Shown here: in pieces, positions 44,318-53,058 of the stretch
How positions within the stretch are numbered: the stretch's first letter is position 1
Layout: every line of letters begins with the position of its first letter
Source: Acinetobacter populi
GTDB taxonomy: Bacteria; Pseudomonadota; Gammaproteobacteria; Pseudomonadales; Moraxellaceae
Reading direction: 5' to 3'
NCBI RefSeq assembly: GCF_002174125.1
Contig: NZ_NEXX01000001.1
Location: 1-64,000 of the forward strand
Length of the DNA: 64,000 nucleotides
The notes under the pieces: generated by a model
Database searches by the model: none
What the model was told of the DNA's origin: nothing
Seen by the model: the letters and a program-made list of their open reading frames with translations, nothing else
Made by a program: the position numbers and the translations under genes

Positions 44318-46411
44318 CTATGCAAATGTATATTTTCCAATCAAATCAATCAACTGCCTTAATTCTGCCTTGGATAAATTGTTGATATAAGTATGCTGTG
44401 TATAAAGTTGCATAATCTTGGTCAGTCGTTCATCCACACCATTATGCTGTTGAATGCGTTTCAACCAGCTTAAAACAGGTTCATTTTCCAGACGTTGTAA
44501 TTTGATATGATTGAGCCGTTTAGACAGTTGTTGCAATGCGCGATCGAGTTTGGATTGTGGCACACGCTGACTTCGTGACAAATACCAGATCACAGTGCCA
44601 ATAATACTGATGATCGCCAATAATAGAAGCATAAGCTGTTGAGATAAATGTTCTATAGAGAATCGTTGTAACCAGTTACGCTGCTTATTTTGATCAAATC
44701 CAACCACCTTGCTTTGCCATTGATAATTGACATAATCCGCCCAGATTCTGGCCTGTGTCAGCCACTGACTTTGCAATCGATTGAAATGAGCATCGCCAAA
44801 CAAGCTAGTATTTTGGGCATAGTTTTGCATGCCCTGCTCAATACGTTCTGCCGCAATCGCAGCTGTAGGATCAATACGCACCCACCCCTGATCTTTAAAC
44901 CAGACTTCAGTCCATGCATGAGCATCGAGTTGGCGCACTTCCCATGTTTGTCCATCCGGTGCAGCTTGCCCACCTTGGTAGCCAACCACCACACGGGCAG
45001 GAATCCCAGCCATCCGCATTAAATTTACAAAAGCAGAAGCATAATGCTCACAGAATCCCGCACGGGTGCGAAACAGGAAATCATCGATTCGATCACCATT
45101 TAATAAAGGTGGTGACAAGGTATAAGAAAAATTCTCTTGACCAATCCAGTTTAAAATGCGTTGTGCATATCGCTGCGGATTTTCTCCCGACTGATGCCAT
45201 AACTGTGCGGAAAATGCTTTGGTTTGCGGATTGGCTTGTGCGGGTAAAGCTAAATTACGTTTTCGGAGTTCTTCTGAAATCTCAAGATTTGCAACCGGAT
45301 TCGGTTGTAATAATTTAAACTCAAACTGGCGGCGGCGAGTCAAGGGAAAAGGCAATTGTATACTTAAATCCGGCTTTAGCTGTAAGGGCTGTGCAGCAAT
45401 ACTATAGTCCAAAGCATAGGTCCAGTTTTGAAAGGTTGGCTCAATGATCATTTGATAATCTATTACCTGAAAACGCGAAGTACTCTCAGGCAGTTGATAC
45501 CAAACTGGCAGAATGGATTGCGGATTGCTCAGGTCTTTTTGCTGTACAAATGCTGCATATTTGTTACGATCATTCTGCGTCCATTTCAGCCCATTAAAGT
45601 CTTCCAGAACCATAGCACGCCAATAGAGTTGTGATTTTGGTGGCAAAGAGTGTGGCATAGGGAAAATGACACGAAATGCCAGTTCACTAGATTGACTTAA
45701 TCTGGCAATATCCCCCGGAGACATTTCATCACTGACGCCGGTTTTGGCTTGCTGATTCGAGGTTGGCATACTCCATAATGGCGGTAAGCGCGGGAAAAAT
45801 AAAAATAATACCACCATGATTGGCATTGCAATTAACAGCAGCTTGCCTACTGTTTTAAATGCCTGTTGACGTAACTGTTTGGAAGAAACCTCCTGAATAA
45901 GCACTTCTTCGTAAGCAGCATGATAGCTTTGCAATTGATACATGCCATAAAAACATGCAAATACCCCGATTAGTGCAGCAACTGCCAGTATTAATCCTTG
46001 TCCATACAAAAATAAGCTTGCCACAACAAATAAAGCAAAATTCAATTGGATAATGGCATCACGATAATTTTTAACCTCAAATGCTTTGCCTAATAGAATC
46101 AAGGCCAATGCTGCACAACCAGCTTCGACGTCAAAAAAAGTTTTGTACTGCAAAAAAATAATACCAAGTCCCACAACTACAACGGTATATTGCAGCCATC
46201 TGGATTGTGCCTGCCGGAAATTACCTTTGCGATATAATAAAACTTGCCATATGACCAATAACGCAGCCATTAACAGACTTAAGCCGACAGGCATATAAAA
46301 AAAATGTGGAATCAATACAGCAAACAATGCCAATAATATGGATTGATAGTTTTTCTGATGGAGGCTAGTTTGGGCCAGTGTTTTTGCTTTATTTTTTTTG
46401 AATAGCATCAT
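44318..46411 (-). CDS. Membrane transglutaminase-like protein (TgpA family)
   Basis: 697 residues. The N-terminal half has about six membrane helices (IPHFFYMPVGLSLLMAALLV onwards). The periplasmic transglutaminase core carries Cys in GFCEHYASAF, His in LDAHAWTEVWF and Asp in RIDPTAAI. A further helix (LMLLLLAIISIIGTVIWYLS, ~610) leads to a cytoplasmic DUF4129-type tail. It overlaps the DUF58 gene by 4 bp in a moxR-DUF58-tgpA operon, a conserved arrangement. Physiological substrate not established here. Confidence 0.9.
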   Translation of the reverse strand: MMLFKKNKAKTLAQTSLHQKNYQSILLALFAVLIPHFFYMPVGLSLLMAALLVIWQVLLYRKGNFRQAQSRWLQYTVVVVGLGIIFLQYKTFFDVEAGCAALALILLGKAFEVKNYRDAIIQLNFALFVVASLFLYGQGLILAVAALIGVFACFYGMYQLQSYHAAYEEVLIQEVSSKQLRQQAFKTVGKLLLIAMPIMVVLFLFFPRLPPLWSMPTSNQQAKTGVSDEMSPGDIARLSQSSELAFRVIFPMPHSLPPKSQLYWRAMVLEDFNGLKWTQNDRNKYAAFVQQKDLSNPQSILPVWYQLPESTSRFQVIDYQMIIEPTFQNWTYALDYSIAAQPLQLKPDLSIQLPFPLTRRRQFEFKLLQPNPVANLEISEELRKRNLALPAQANPQTKAFSAQLWHQSGENPQRYAQRILNWIGQENFSYTLSPPLLNGDRIDDFLFRTRAGFCEHYASAFVNLMRMAGIPARVVVGYQGGQAAPDGQTWEVRQLDAHAWTEVWFKDQGWVRIDPTAAIAAERIEQGMQNYAQNTSLFGDAHFNRLQSQWLTQARIWADYVNYQWQSKVVGFDQNKQRNWLQRFSIEHLSQQLMLLLLAIISIIGTVIWYLSRSQRVPQSKLDRALQQLSKRLNHIKLQRLENEPVLSWLKRIQQHNGVDERLTKIMQLYTQHTYINNLSKAELRQLIDLIGKYTFA

Positions 46412-47334
46412 GGCTCCTGTGCCAGTATTAATCTGGCCTGATCATAATGCTGCTCGCCCATGCCAAAAGGCAAACTTTGACTCGGTAAAGTCAGACTAAA
46501 ACCAGCCTGATGCAAATGAGCTTGTTCCACCAGATACATGAGCTGCCCCAATTTTTCTTCATGTAAACTTGCGGGCATCTGCTCATAATAAAAATTTAAG
46601 GCATGATGGGGGACTTCTTCAAATTGTTTAACCAGCAATCCTCGTCCTTTGGCATATTGTTGCCATGCAATCCGGTTTAAAGCATCACCAGATTGGAACT
46701 CTCGTAAGTGACTAAAATCTTCTGTCCCCTGCTGCTGTTGCTGTAAAAATGATTTAAAGCCAAACTGGGTCAAGTTTACTTCTATTGGCCGCGGTGCAAT
46801 CCAGATCTGTTTTTGAGGATAGACAAAACTCCACGCACGGATAATCCCAAAAGGATAGACACTATAAAAATATAAAGGTGTCAGTTGATACAGTCCCCGC
46901 TTGGAAACGATATGATCAAACTGCACAACGAGGGGAGATTTTAAAATGGTGATTTTTTTTGCCTGTTGTAGATACTCACAGCGCAAATGTAAATGAATTT
47001 GATTTTTCTGCGGTATAAATTTGAATTTAATCGTAAAAGGCTGTCCCGCTTGTCCTAGCTCTGCGACTTCATAAGCAATGTTTAACCCATATAACTGTCG
47101 AAATGCCAGATAAAAGCTCAACAGTAAAATACTTGATAGCAAAAAGCATAGGGCTAAAACCAGATTATTGCCGTAGTTAATACCTGCAATAAAAGTAATT
47201 AACAGTAATACCAGATAAAGATAGCCTTCACGATTAAAAAATACCAACACATCTCGCTGTGCCAGCGTTTTAGAACCTTTTAACTGAAAGCGTCTGCTCA
47301 GCCAATTTTGCCAATACTTTTCTAACAAAGACAT
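46408..47334 (-). CDS. DUF58-domain membrane-associated protein
   Basis: 308 residues with two N-terminal membrane helices (GYLYLVLLLITFIAGINYGN, LVLALCFLLSSILLLSFYLA) and the DUF58 signature DFSHLREFQSGDALNRIAWQ. It lies 15 bp after the MoxR gene and overlaps the transglutaminase gene. DUF58 proteins have a von Willebrand-like region that works with MoxR ATPases. Confidence 0.9.
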   Translation of the reverse strand: MSLLEKYWQNWLSRRFQLKGSKTLAQRDVLVFFNREGYLYLVLLLITFIAGINYGNNLVLALCFLLSSILLLSFYLAFRQLYGLNIAYEVAELGQAGQPFTIKFKFIPQKNQIHLHLRCEYLQQAKKITILKSPLVVQFDHIVSKRGLYQLTPLYFYSVYPFGIIRAWSFVYPQKQIWIAPRPIEVNLTQFGFKSFLQQQQQGTEDFSHLREFQSGDALNRIAWQQYAKGRGLLVKQFEEVPHHALNFYYEQMPASLHEEKLGQLMYLVEQAHLHQAGFSLTLPSQSLPFGMGEQHYDQARLILAQEP

Positions 47335-47349
47335 AGAGCGTGCCAGATT

Positions 47350-48345
47350 CTATAAGGGAACGTGTTTAAGTGCTTGTTGCACTTCGGCTTCTGATAAATG
47401 AATACGATGGGCAACCACAGCAGCAAAGACAGCCTGTACATCTTCATGAATGACATAATAGCGTCCCTCAACGATCGCATATGCCTGTGCAGCACGTTTT
47501 AAAGCCAGCAATCCTCGAGTAGACAACCCCACCACCTTGCTTCTGCTCCAAGCAGCCAACGCTTGTAAATAATCAATCATTTGATCGGAAATCAGCACTT
47601 GTGCTCTCAGATGCTGTAATTGCAGAACAGTATGTACTGTCAAAATTGGCTCAATATGCGCCAGTAATTTTCGGCGATCTTCACCTTTTAATAAAATTCT
47701 TTCCGCTTCAGCTGAAGGATAGCCCATCGATAAACGCATCAAAAACCGGTCCAGTTGGGATTCTGGTAAAGGATAGGTGCCTGATTGTTGCAGGGGATTC
47801 TGTGTAGCCAGCACCCAAAATGGTTTCGGCAATACATGACGTACCCCTTCAATCGATACCGCGCCCTCCTCCATTGCTTCAAGCAAGGCACTTTGGGTTT
47901 TCGGACTACTGCGGTTAATTTCATCGGCCAACAGTATCTGACTAAAAATTGCACCGGGATTAAACTCAAATTGGGCTTTTTCAGGATGAAAAATATTACT
48001 CCCCAAAATATCACTGGGTAATAAATCATTGGTAAATTGAATACGCTGATAATGTAAACCTGAAAGTGTTGCCAAAGCCTGTGCCAGCGTGGTTTTACCT
48101 AATCCGGGTAAATCCTCGAATAAGACATGTCCGCCGGCAATCAGTGCACAGACAGAAAGTTTAATTTGCTGGGATTTGTCTAGAACGATTTGATTTAAAC
48201 TATCCAAATATTGCAAAAGATTCGGATAAATTGCAGCAATTTGGTCTGCAAGTTCATGATTTGCAAGTTCATGATTTGCAATATGGTCGTCGTTTAACTG
48301 ATGATCTGGTTTAGCTGTTTGGTTTTCTGCTCTGGACAAAAGCAT
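47350..48345 (-). CDS. MoxR-family AAA+ ATPase
   Basis: About 331 residues from ATG 48345, chosen because GGAAGA precedes it, while the upstream GTG at 48369 lies inside a terminator hairpin. Walker A is GLPGLGKTTLAQAL, Walker B ILLADEINRSSPKTQSALLE, sensor 1 VLATQNP, and YPLPESQLDRF follows. It likely acts as a chaperone-like ATPase for the DUF58/transglutaminase partners. An in-frame 15-bp duplication near the start (48248-48277) gives an ANHEL repeat. Confidence 0.9.
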   Translation of the reverse strand: MLLSRAENQTAKPDHQLNDDHIANHELANHELADQIAAIYPNLLQYLDSLNQIVLDKSQQIKLSVCALIAGGHVLFEDLPGLGKTTLAQALATLSGLHYQRIQFTNDLLPSDILGSNIFHPEKAQFEFNPGAIFSQILLADEINRSSPKTQSALLEAMEEGAVSIEGVRHVLPKPFWVLATQNPLQQSGTYPLPESQLDRFLMRLSMGYPSAEAERILLKGEDRRKLLAHIEPILTVHTVLQLQHLRAQVLISDQMIDYLQALAAWSRSKVVGLSTRGLLALKRAAQAYAIVEGRYYVIHEDVQAVFAAVVAHRIHLSEAEVQQALKHVPL

Positions 48346-48353
48346 CGTTCTTC

Positions 48354-48394
48354 CAAAAAAATAGTGCACTCAGTTAGAGTACACTATTTTTTAT
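48354..48394 (-). terminator. Terminator of the cstA-ybdD operon, overlapping the moxR leader
   Basis: Hairpin formed by AATAGTG and CACTATT with inner ACTC/GAGT around one mismatch, followed on the minus strand by a long T-run. It sits after the small ybdD-like gene and ends just before the moxR ATG, so moxR either has its own promoter nearby or depends on readthrough. Confidence 0.75.
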
Positions 48395-48422
48395 CGATGA
48401 CTAATTGAAAATTAGCACTTAT

Positions 48423-48725
48423 TTAACACGGACATTTCTTCATATTACCGCCCTTACTCGGATAACGTGCATCCACACAGTAACGATGAAAAGTCTTTTC
48501 ATCCATGGGAGTTAAATCTGGATGATGAATTTGCATATGAGTCAAATAGGTTTGATAATCAGGCACCCCAACCATCAACCGAAAACTTTGTTGCAAGCGC
48601 TGCCATAATACTGCAACACGTGACCAGTTCTTTGGCGACAGCAATAGATTCTTTTGCGACATAATCGTGAATTTAATAATTTTCACAATAATTGTCTTAC
48701 CTTGTAGCGCCATTTTAAAATTCAT
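48423..48725 (-). CDS. YbdD/YjiX-family small protein (DUF466)
   Basis: 100 residues. The conserved part is RLMVGVPDYQTYLTHMQIHH, DEKTFHRYCVDARYPSKGGN, ending KKCPC, matching YbdD/YjiX proteins that accompany CstA-type transporters. The start at 48725 has an AGGGAGAG ribosome site inside the end of cstA, although the family normally lacks such a long N-terminus; the ATG at 48662 is the alternative. It is coupled to cstA. Confidence 0.85.
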   Translation of the reverse strand: MNFKMALQGKTIIVKIIKFTIMSQKNLLLSPKNWSRVAVLWQRLQQSFRLMVGVPDYQTYLTHMQIHHPDLTPMDEKTFHRYCVDARYPSKGGNMKKCPC

Positions 48726-48727
48726 AC

Positions 48728-50830
48728 TTACTCTCCCTTGACACTGTTTGCAGTCATAGGAACATCGGTATAAATCGCTTCCGATTCATTAACTGTTGGT
48801 ACAGGGCTTTTTAATGCACGACGAATGACACCTATGGACGCAATCAACATTACCACCGCAACAATCATAAAGAATGCACATAACACCGCATTAATCTGAT
48901 TGGATAAAATCACGGTTTGCATTTCCGCAACAGTTTTTGCGGGTGCAAGTAATTCACCGCGGCTTAATGCATCAGAAAAACGATTGGCCTGCGCCAGAAA
49001 ACCGATTTTGGGGTTTTCATGGAAAATCTTTTGCCAGCCAGCCGTCATACATGTAATGAACAGAAAAACTGTCGGAACAATAGTCACCCATACATATTTC
49101 TGTTTTTTCATTTTAAATAAAATGACTGTGCCTAGAATCAATGCCATGGCTGCAAGCATCTGGTTACCGATACCGAATAACGGCCATAATGAATTGATCC
49201 CGCCCAATGGATCAACCACGCCTTGATAGACAAAGAAGCCCCAACCTGCCACTGCAACAGCTGTACCTAGTAAATTACCAAAGAAATTATGTGAATTTTT
49301 TACTGCGGGAATCACAATACCAACCGTATCTTGCACCATAAAACGACAAGCACGTGTACCAGCATCTACCGCAGTCAAAATAAATAATGCTTCAAATAAA
49401 ATGGCAAAATGATACCAGAATGACATCATGGCACGACTATTAAAAATCTCGGAAATAATATGCGCCATACCAATCGCAAAAGTCGGTGCTCCACCTGTAC
49501 GTGACAAGATCGTTTCTTCACCCACTTCTTTTGCCAGTACCGTCAACATTTCCGGTGTTACCACAAAGCCCAGATTTCGTACTGCCTCGGCAGCACTTTC
49601 TACAGTTGTTCCCAAAACAGCTGCGGGCGCATTAATGGCAAAATAAATACCTGGATCAAGTACTGTGGCACAAATCATCGCCATCACTGCCACAAACGAT
49701 TCCATCAACATCCCACCATAACCAATCATACGAATATTTGATTCGTTATCGACCAGTTTGGGTGTGGTACCACTTGAAACCAACGCATGGAATCCAGAAA
49801 TCGCACCGCAAGCAATGGTAATAAATAAGAACGGGAACATTGAACCCGAAAATACCGGACCTGTACCATCGATAAAATGCGTTACCGCAGGCATTTTCAT
49901 TTCCGGCAATGCCACCACAATACCGATAGCCAAGCCAGCAATTACGCCAATTTTCAGGAAGGTCGAAAGATAATCACGCGGTGCCAGTAACAACCAGACA
50001 GGCAAGGCCGAAGCAACAAATCCATAGATGATCAGTGCCCAAGTTAACTGTGTACCTGAAAGCGTAAAAAATGGTCCCCAATAAGGATCAGCAGCGATAT
50101 GTCCACCATATACAATGCCAAGCATCATCAGGACAAAACCGATGATAGAAACTTCTGCGATTTTACCCGGACGGATATAACGCATATAAACACCCATAAA
50201 CAGGGCAATTGGAATGGTTACTGCAATACTAAACACGCCCCATGGGCTATGTGCCAGTGCCTTGACCACCACCAGTGCCAGTACAGCAAGGATAATGATC
50301 ATTACCCCCAGCGCACCGAGCATGACAATAATACCGGCAAAGGAACCCAGTTCCTGTTTTGCCATTTCACCCAATGATTTCCCATCACGCCGGGTCGAAA
50401 TAAACAACACCAGAAAATCTTGAACAGCACCTGCCAATACCACACCGACCAATAGCCAGATGGTCCCGGGCAGATAACCCATTTGGGCAGCAAGAATCGG
50501 CCCAACCAAAGGGCCTGCACCGGCAATGGCAGCAAAATGATGTCCGAACAAAACATATTTATTGGTCGGCACATAATCCAGACCATCAGCTAAACGATGC
50601 GCTGGTGTCAGACGATTAGGATTTAACTCAAATACTTTCTGTGCAATAAATAAACTGTAAAAACGATACGCTATGCTATAAATACAAATGGCGGCGAGTA
50701 CCAGCCATACTGCATTGACATGCTCACCTCGACTGACTGCCAGCACCCCAAAAGATACTGCGCCTACAATTGCCACCAAGCTCCAGATAATTTTAGACTG
50801 TAGCGTAGATTTTGTCTGAATCGCATCCAT
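48728..50830 (-). CDS. CstA-family carbon-starvation / pyruvate transporter
   Basis: About 700 residues with many membrane helices. Family landmarks: NRLTPAHRLADGLDYVPTNK, FGHHFAAIAGAGPLVGPILA, and FHALVSSGTTPKLVDNESNI. The start is set at ATG 50830 (GAGG 7 bp upstream) rather than the TTG at 50845. CstA/BtsT proteins import pyruvate or peptides. It is paired with the ybdD-like gene as in enteric bacteria. Confidence 0.92.
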   Translation of the reverse strand: MDAIQTKSTLQSKIIWSLVAIVGAVSFGVLAVSRGEHVNAVWLVLAAICIYSIAYRFYSLFIAQKVFELNPNRLTPAHRLADGLDYVPTNKYVLFGHHFAAIAGAGPLVGPILAAQMGYLPGTIWLLVGVVLAGAVQDFLVLFISTRRDGKSLGEMAKQELGSFAGIIVMLGALGVMIIILAVLALVVVKALAHSPWGVFSIAVTIPIALFMGVYMRYIRPGKIAEVSIIGFVLMMLGIVYGGHIAADPYWGPFFTLSGTQLTWALIIYGFVASALPVWLLLAPRDYLSTFLKIGVIAGLAIGIVVALPEMKMPAVTHFIDGTGPVFSGSMFPFLFITIACGAISGFHALVSSGTTPKLVDNESNIRMIGYGGMLMESFVAVMAMICATVLDPGIYFAINAPAAVLGTTVESAAEAVRNLGFVVTPEMLTVLAKEVGEETILSRTGGAPTFAIGMAHIISEIFNSRAMMSFWYHFAILFEALFILTAVDAGTRACRFMVQDTVGIVIPAVKNSHNFFGNLLGTAVAVAGWGFFVYQGVVDPLGGINSLWPLFGIGNQMLAAMALILGTVILFKMKKQKYVWVTIVPTVFLFITCMTAGWQKIFHENPKIGFLAQANRFSDALSRGELLAPAKTVAEMQTVILSNQINAVLCAFFMIVAVVMLIASIGVIRRALKSPVPTVNESEAIYTDVPMTANSVKGE

Positions 50831-51218
50831 GTTTAACCTCATCAATTGATTCTACAAGCTTTAGACTTGTTGATATCTCATCCTTGATCTTGACAATTAA
50901 GCTAAACTCAACCTAAGCGTGTTGTTTTTACATCTGATCAAACATCAGATTCGCAATGTCTAGGCAAAATTTAGATCTTGTCACGATTGTGCTCACTTAG
51001 CCCTACGGTTACCCATTTTCCATATTGATCGTGGTAAAAGTTGATAAAGATAGATGTATTGATCTTTCATTATCAAGTTTTATAACGCCTTTATGTCAGC
51101 CAAATTACAACACGACTCAATCATGAAATATCAATGGACTTAGTTTACTGTATTTAGTATTTGTATTCTTGTGACTTTATCCCTGTTTCACTATTCTTTT
51201 CTACGACTTTGGCATTAA
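50831..51218. promoter_or_regulatory. Upstream region of cstA
   Basis: About 390 bp without a gene. It contains the inverted repeat ATCTGAT / ATCAGAT (50932-50938, 50944-50950, 5-nt spacer), a possible regulator site for cstA. Nothing else could be recognised. Confidence 0.4.
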
Positions 51219-51244
51219 AAAAGGACGATTTCCATCGTCCTTTT
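51219..51244 (-). terminator. Terminator of efp
   Basis: Perfect 11-bp stem AAAAGGACGAT / ATCGTCCTTTT with a TTCC loop (51230-51233), 25 bp past the efp stop; A-rich arm gives a T-run on the minus strand. Confidence 0.9.
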
Positions 51245-51268
51245 AACAAATTGCACAAAAAATGGCAA

Positions 51269-51838
51269 TTAAGCACGTTCCAGATATTCACCTGTACGTG
51301 TATCCACACGAATGCTTTCGTCTTGTTGTACAAATAATGGTACACGTACCACCGCACCAGTTTCCAGTTTTGCCGGTTTACCACCTGTACCAGCAGTATC
51401 ACCTTTAACACCCGGATCGGTTTCAACAATCTTTAATACCACGAAATTTGGTGCACTTACATTTAAAGGCACACCATTAAACAACATGATGCTGCATTTT
51501 TCGTTGGAATCATCTTTTAACCATTTCACTGCATCACCCATTGCAGTTTTATCTGCGGCAAGCTGTTCAAAGTTTTCAGGATTCATGAAATGCCACATTT
51601 CGCCATCGTTATATAGATAGTCCATTTCGACTTCTACGATATCGGCTGCTTCCAGAGAATCACCTGATTTAAAGGTTTTTTCCAATACTTTACCAGTTCT
51701 AAGATTACGCAATTTCACACGGTTAAAGGCTTGTCCTTTACCTGGTTTTACGTATTCATTTTCCATGATTGAACATGGGTTACCATCAAGCATCAATTTT
51801 AAGCCTTGCTTGAATTCATTTGTAGAATAATAGGCCAT
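51269..51838 (-). CDS. efp: Elongation factor P
   Basis: 189 residues from ATG 51838 ([14 protein letters not shown]); a GTG three codons earlier is unlikely. The modification loop is [16 protein letters not shown], with the lysine in PGKGQ the normal target of beta-lysylation. Domains II and III follow, with the closing [16 protein letters not shown] relieves ribosome stalling at polyproline motifs. The gene encoding its modification enzyme EpmB is divergent next door, a functional pairing. Confidence 0.97.
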   Translation of the reverse strand: MAYYSTNEFKQGLKLMLDGNPCSIMENEYVKPGKGQAFNRVKLRNLRTGKVLEKTFKSGDSLEAADIVEVEMDYLYNDGEMWHFMNPENFEQLAADKTAMGDAVKWLKDDSNEKCSIMLFNGVPLNVSAPNFVVLKIVETDPGVKGDTAGTGGKPAKLETGAVVRVPLFVQQDESIRVDTRTGEYLERA

Positions 51839-51880
51839 AACTGGCACACTCCAAACTTAATAAACTATCACTATGTTAGA

Positions 51881-51975
51881 GTCTGTTGATATTTCATCGA
51901 TGGTTGCGATATGCGCCATGTACAGCACAAGACTTTTAACCAACAACGCTACCTATTTATCAAATGTCAACAGAC
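51881..51975. repeat. 95-bp element with terminal inverted repeats
   Basis: GTCTGTTGATATTT (51881-51894) and AAATGTCAACAGAC (51962-51975) are complementary at 13 of 14 positions. The enclosed ~67 bp lacks coding potential. It sits in the efp/epmB divergent promoter region and could be a MITE-like or REP-type insertion, or a regulatory cruciform. Confidence 0.55.
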
Positions 51976-52014
51976 CCTATATAATGCCCTATCGCATTAT
52001 CCAAATCGTGTCGA

Positions 52015-53022
52015 ATGATAAACTATTTATTCCAAGAGAAAAACTGGCAATCGCAACTGAGTGATCTAATTACCGATCCTTTTGAGCTAATTTCCTGTTT
52101 AAATCTCTCCCCCGATGATCTAAATTCTCAGGCGCTACTTGCCCATCAGCAATTTAAACTGCGTGTTCCAAGACAATTCGTACAAAAGATGCAGATTGGA
52201 AATGCTTATGATCCCCTATTTTTACAAGTTTTTCCTCATCATCTGGAAATGCAGGAAAATAGTGAGTTTAGTCTGGACCCTTTAGGTGAACGCGATGCCA
52301 ATGCCTTACCGGGCATGTTACATAAATATAAATCCCGAATTTTGATGACACTCACTGGTGCCTGTGCCATCCATTGCCGCTATTGTTTTCGCCGGCATTT
52401 CCCCTATCAGGAAAATTTACCCAAAGATAAAGACTGGCTGGCAATTAAACCCTATATTCTAGCCCATCCTGACATCAACGAAATTATTCTAAGTGGGGGC
52501 GATCCGCTATCTATATCCAATGAAAAGCTGGCAAAATGGGTAGGTTATTTTGAACAACTGCCCCAGATCAAGACTCTAAGAATCCACACACGGCTGCCTG
52601 TGGTAATTCCACAACGTATTGATGATGCGTTATTGCATATTCTGTCATCAAGTCGTTTAAACAATATCATGGTCGTCCACAGTAATCATGCCAATGAACT
52701 CGACTCGAATTTTGACACGGCAATGCAAAAACTTATCCAACATGACGTGACAATTTTCAACCAATCTGTACTTTTAAAGGGAATAAATGACAATTATGTT
52801 AGCTTGACCGAACTCAGCTATCGACTGTTTCAAGCACGTGTGTTACCTTATTATCTACATGTTTTGGATAAAGTAAGTGGTGCTTCACACTTTCTGATTT
52901 CAGATCAAAAGGCACAAAATATATACCAAGACCTATTAAAAGAATTACCGGGTTATTTGATGCCAAAGTTGGTGAGAGAGATTCATGGGGAGCAGCATAA
53001 GACTCCATTAAATATTTATTAG
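52015..53022 (+). CDS. epmB: EF-P beta-lysylation protein EpmB
   Basis: 335 residues of the lysine 2,3-aminomutase/KamA radical-SAM family. The iron-sulfur motif CAIHCRYCFRRHFPY (C-x3-C-x2-C) is at ~117-131 and the GGDP motif in ILSGGDPLS at ~160. EpmB converts alpha-lysine to beta-lysine for transfer to EF-P by EpmA, and efp is transcribed divergently 180 bp away. The C-terminus is short, as in EpmB rather than KamA. Confidence 0.93.
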   Translation: MINYLFQEKNWQSQLSDLITDPFELISCLNLSPDDLNSQALLAHQQFKLRVPRQFVQKMQIGNAYDPLFLQVFPHHLEMQENSEFSLDPLGERDANALPGMLHKYKSRILMTLTGACAIHCRYCFRRHFPYQENLPKDKDWLAIKPYILAHPDINEIILSGGDPLSISNEKLAKWVGYFEQLPQIKTLRIHTRLPVVIPQRIDDALLHILSSSRLNNIMVVHSNHANELDSNFDTAMQKLIQHDVTIFNQSVLLKGINDNYVSLTELSYRLFQARVLPYYLHVLDKVSGASHFLISDQKAQNIYQDLLKELPGYLMPKLVREIHGEQHKTPLNIY

Positions 53023-53058
53023 GATGTAGGTAAACAGGTTTTACTAGGGGTGCAAAGA

